Positions 5,850-8,036 of a DNA stretch of 8,036 nt are shown here, piece by piece. The stretch comes from MED-G17 sp963991985 (GTDB taxonomy: Bacteria > Bacteroidota > Bacteroidia > NS11-12g > UBA9320). Below the pieces are notes generated by a model that saw only the letters and a list, made by a program, of their open reading frames with translations, did not search any database and had not been told where the DNA came from. A program made the position numbers and the translations under genes. The DNA lies in the NCBI GenBank assembly GCA_963991985.1, contig CAXDRX010000041.1, forward strand, positions 1-8,036, in the 5' to 3' direction. Numbering within the stretch: the first letter of the stretch is position 1; each line of letters begins with the position of its first letter.

Positions 5850-7851
5850 CATCATCATTATTTTGATTGGATTCCTCTAATCTATCCTCCTCATCTAATT
5901 CAACAAATGGTCTCTTGCCAATCAATTCTTCAATGTCAGTTTTAAATAATAATTCTTTTTCCAATAAGGCTTGAGCAACTATTTCAACTTGATCCTTCTT
6001 TTCTTCAATGATTTGAAGTGTTTTTTTGTAGGCATTTTCAATGATCAATCGTACTTCTTCGTCTATCATTTTGGCGGTATTCTGGGAGTAAGGCTTGTCA
6101 AAAGAATACGCCTCATTTTGTGGATTAAAAGAAATATTTCCTAATTTTTCGTTCATACCATAAAGCGTTACCATTGCATATGCCATATTGGTAATCCTCT
6201 CCAAATCATTCTGAGCTCCTGTAGAAATCTTGTCAAAGAATACTTTTTCTGCTGCTCTGCCCCCCAAGGTCATGCACATAGAATCGACTAATTGCTCTGT
6301 ACGATAGAGGTATTGCTCTTTCGGCAAATATTGAGCAAATCCTAAGGCTGCAATTCCCCTCGGAATAATAGATACTTTGACCAATGGATCGGCATGTTCC
6401 AAATTCCACCCCACCACTGCATGTCCTGCTTCATGATAGGCTACAATCTTTTTCTCTTCAGGAGAAATAATTTTATTCTTTTTCTCCAAACCACCAATTA
6501 CTCGATCTATGGCATCATTAAAGTCTTCATTTTCGACTTGTTTTTTGTCATTTCTAGCCGCAATTAGCGCGGCTTCATTTGCTACATTGGCAATATCTGC
6601 TCCAGCAAAACCGGGCGTTTGAGCAGCCAATTTGGATGAATCTATATCATTGCTTACTTTGATATTTTTTAGATGAACTTTAAAAATATCTTCCCTTCCC
6701 TTTAAGTCTGGCTTGTCAATGGAAATGGTTCGGTCAAAACGACCTGGCCTTAATAGGGCAGCGTCCAGGATATCTGGTCTATTGGTGGCGGCAATTATGA
6801 TAACTGCCGTGTCTGTTGCAAAACCATCCATTTCGGTAAGCAATTGGTTAAGCGTATTTTCCCTTTCATCGTTTGCACCTTGCATCATATTTTTACCCCT
6901 CGCTCTTCCAATGGCATCGATTTCATCAATGAAAATGATGCTCGGGGCCTTTTCTTTTGCTTGTCTAAAAAGGTCACGAACTCGACTCGCTCCAACACCT
7001 ACAAACATTTCTACAAAGTCAGAACCGGAGAGTGAGAAAAAAGGCACCTCGGCCTCTCCAGCTACTGCCTTGGCCAGTAAAGTTTTGCCTGTTCCCGGAG
7101 GGCCTACCAGCAACACACCTTTGGGAATTTTCCCCCCCAAATCAGTATATTTTTTAGAATTTTTTAGAAAATCTACTACCTCTACCACTTCTACCTTCGC
7201 TTCATCAAGACCTGCAACGTCCTTGAAGGTAACATTAACATTTGTGTTTTTATCAAACAATTTTGCCCTGGATTTCCCAATGTTAAACAGTTGGCCAGCT
7301 CCACCTCCACCTTGGTTGCCCATTCTTCTGAGCAAGAAAAACCAAAAAAAGCCAAAAATACCGATAAATATGAGCCAATTTAAGATGGTCCCAAAATAGT
7401 CGGTTTGTTCCTTTTTGGGCGTCAAAACCACGAGTTTTTCTGCCGGAATATTTTTTTGCAGTTGGTGTACTTTTTCGGTAAAGTCTTTCCAATCGTATCC
7501 AATGTCTTCAATTACATAGTCAGCACTTCCGGGGACTGCAAAAAGATTTTTATTTTTCTTTCCTTGATCCGCATTTTTTTTACCTTCGGCGCTTAAGTAT
7601 ACCTCAGCTCTTTTTCGATTGTAAACTTTTACTTCTTTTACTTGCCCTTTTTCAATTAACGTATAAAATTTTTGTTGTGAAATATTTTTTGGTTTGGAAT
7701 TGGGCAAAAAGCTAAAAGCCAAAAACATCCCGCCAATAAGCACATAAATCCAAATGGAGTTGAATTTATTTCCTTTGGGTGGATTTGGCTTGTTTGTCTT
7801 GTCAAATGGGTTTTTTACCCCTTTTTTATTTTGATTTGATGAATTGCTCAC
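5830..7851 (-). CDS. ftsH: ATP-dependent membrane zinc metalloprotease FtsH
   Basis: FtsH is a hexameric membrane-anchored AAA+ protease that degrades damaged membrane proteins and some short-lived regulators. The 673-residue product has an N/K/P-rich cytosolic start (1-30), transmembrane segment 1 at about 33-49, a periplasmic domain to about 150, and transmembrane segment 2 at about 153-174. Next comes a glycine-rich linker (179-187) and the AAA module: Walker A GPPGTGKT (250-257), pore motif MFVG (282-285), Walker B IIFIDE (305-310), and RPGRFDR (368-374) with the arginine fingers. The protease domain has zinc site HEAGH (473-477) and Asp549 in STGAQND. The C-terminal tail (651-673) is strongly acidic and N-rich. 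The start is GTG: the in-frame TAA at 7885-7887 leaves no ATG, GTG or TTG between it and this codon, and a later Met would remove the first membrane segment. It stands alone, convergent with the peroxidase gene, overlapping it by 20 bp. No residue is missing. Confidence 0.98.
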   Translation of the reverse strand: MSNSSNQNKKGVKNPFDKTNKPNPPKGNKFNSIWIYVLIGGMFLAFSFLPNSKPKNISQQKFYTLIEKGQVKEVKVYNRKRAEVYLSAEGKKNADQGKKNKNLFAVPGSADYVIEDIGYDWKDFTEKVHQLQKNIPAEKLVVLTPKKEQTDYFGTILNWLIFIGIFGFFWFFLLRRMGNQGGGGAGQLFNIGKSRAKLFDKNTNVNVTFKDVAGLDEAKVEVVEVVDFLKNSKKYTDLGGKIPKGVLLVGPPGTGKTLLAKAVAGEAEVPFFSLSGSDFVEMFVGVGASRVRDLFRQAKEKAPSIIFIDEIDAIGRARGKNMMQGANDERENTLNQLLTEMDGFATDTAVIIIAATNRPDILDAALLRPGRFDRTISIDKPDLKGREDIFKVHLKNIKVSNDIDSSKLAAQTPGFAGADIANVANEAALIAARNDKKQVENEDFNDAIDRVIGGLEKKNKIISPEEKKIVAYHEAGHAVVGWNLEHADPLVKVSIIPRGIAALGFAQYLPKEQYLYRTEQLVDSMCMTLGGRAAEKVFFDKISTGAQNDLERITNMAYAMVTLYGMNEKLGNISFNPQNEAYSFDKPYSQNTAKMIDEEVRLIIENAYKKTLQIIEEKKDQVEIVAQALLEKELLFKTDIEELIGKRPFVELDEEDRLEESNQNNDDVNEENE

Positions 7852-7870
7852 AGTGTGGAAACTTTTAAGA

Positions 7871-7904
7871 CAAAGTTTATGCCTTTATATAAGGAAGCAA
7901 CAAA
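7871..7904 (-). promoter_or_regulatory. Candidate ftsH promoter, Bacteroidota type
   Basis: On the - strand, TTTGTTG (complement of 7898-7904) precedes TAAACTTTG (complement of 7871-7879) by 18 bases. This resembles the Bacteroidota -33 TTG/TTTG and -7 TAnnTTTG pair, except that the -7 box has three rather than two bases between TA and TTTG. Transcription would begin near 7863-7866 and give a leader of only about 12-15 bases before the GTG. A short inverted repeat, CCTT-TATAT-AAGG (7882-7894), lies between the two boxes. The call rests on motif reading alone. Confidence 0.35.
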
Positions 7905-7965
7905 TTAACAGTTGATTTGATTTTTAAAGGTCATATTGGCAGAATATTTTAATTTATTTGCAAAT

Positions 7966-8036
7966 ATGTCTAGAGCAATCAGCAAAAAATTGGATGCCCA
8001 ATTGAAGGAGCTAAAAGAGCAAGGCTTGTTTAAAAC
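7966..8036 (+). CDS. Start of probable PLP-dependent alpha-oxoamine synthase (glycine C-acetyltransferase-like), truncated by window end
   Basis: Only the first 23 complete codons and part of the next are inside the window. The translation begins MSRAISKKLDAQLKELKEQG and continues LFK. A charged amphipathic helix ending in ELKEQGLFK is the usual opening of alpha-oxoamine synthases such as Kbl (2-amino-3-ketobutyrate CoA ligase), 8-amino-7-oxononanoate synthase and serine palmitoyltransferase, where L-x-x-ELxxIKEAGLYK precedes the substrate-binding part. The PLP lysine and all catalytic residues lie beyond the window, so the family is inferred from the N-terminus only and the exact enzyme cannot be named. 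The ATG is the only ATG in frame after an in-frame TGA at 7918-7920. It is preceded directly by the palindrome ATTTGCAAAT (7956-7965). It is divergent from ftsH across a 114-bp gap; no convincing promoter is seen for this side, only TTTATTTG (7953-7960), one base off the -7 consensus and very close to the start. Confidence 0.6.
   Translation, partial: MSRAISKKLDAQLKELKEQGLFK

Noticed and set aside
7132..7138. Run of seven C (G7 on the ftsH coding strand) in AT-rich DNA
   Set aside because: It encodes the conserved Gly-Gly before KIPKG in FtsH and leaves the frame intact; no sign of frameshift.
6713..7399. 228-codon open frame on the + strand
   Set aside because: It lies wholly antisense to the conserved AAA region of ftsH, has low-complexity serine/proline-rich composition and no recognisable family; it is a shadow of ftsH codon use.
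1..8036. Defence system, mobile element, CRISPR array or RNA gene
   Set aside because: No transposase, integrase, nuclease, spaced repeats, tRNA-like or rRNA-like sequence was found on reading both strands; all but about 140 bases are accounted for by ordinary protein-coding genes.

Overview
The window is an AT-rich, gene-dense bacterial chromosome segment. It most likely comes from the Bacteroidota, in the Cytophagia/Saprospiria/Flavobacteriia range; I cannot fix the family. The grounds are the protein families and their sequence style (CTP-type S41 peptidase, PA-M28-PDZ peptidase, a long FtsH with an N/K/P-rich start and acidic tail, a lipoprotein glutathione peroxidase), the absence of clear Shine-Dalgarno sites, and promoter-like TTG/TTTG plus TA-N-TTTG elements instead of standard sigma-70 boxes.

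Left half (1-4824, + strand): four genes read as one tightly coupled operon. They are a 5'-truncated S41 C-terminal processing peptidase, a TauE/SafE-type membrane permease, a secreted M28 zinc peptidase with PA and PDZ domains, and the ribosome-assembly GTPase RsgA. Each gene overlaps the next (ATGA, 23 bp, TGATG), so translation is probably coupled and all four depend on a promoter upstream of the window.

Right half (4798-8036): orientation alternates. A DUF2452 protein (bacterial relative of human C1orf50) runs leftward and its end overlaps the end of rsgA by 27 bp. A lipoprotein two-cysteine glutathione peroxidase runs rightward, starting only 26 bp from the DUF2452 start. ftsH runs leftward, overlapping the end of the peroxidase gene by 20 bp, from a GTG start. 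A 114-bp divergent intergenic region then separates ftsH from the first 71 bases of a rightward gene, probably an alpha-oxoamine synthase such as glycine C-acetyltransferase.

Taken together the genes are mostly envelope quality control and stress functions (S41, M28, FtsH, glutathione peroxidase) plus ribosome assembly (RsgA). I see no RNA gene, insertion sequence, CRISPR array, phage gene or defence system, and no intergenic gap above 114 bp. The least understood element is the DUF2452 gene and its compact antisense/divergent arrangement. This looks like ordinary core genome with a few points worth checking rather than a new system.
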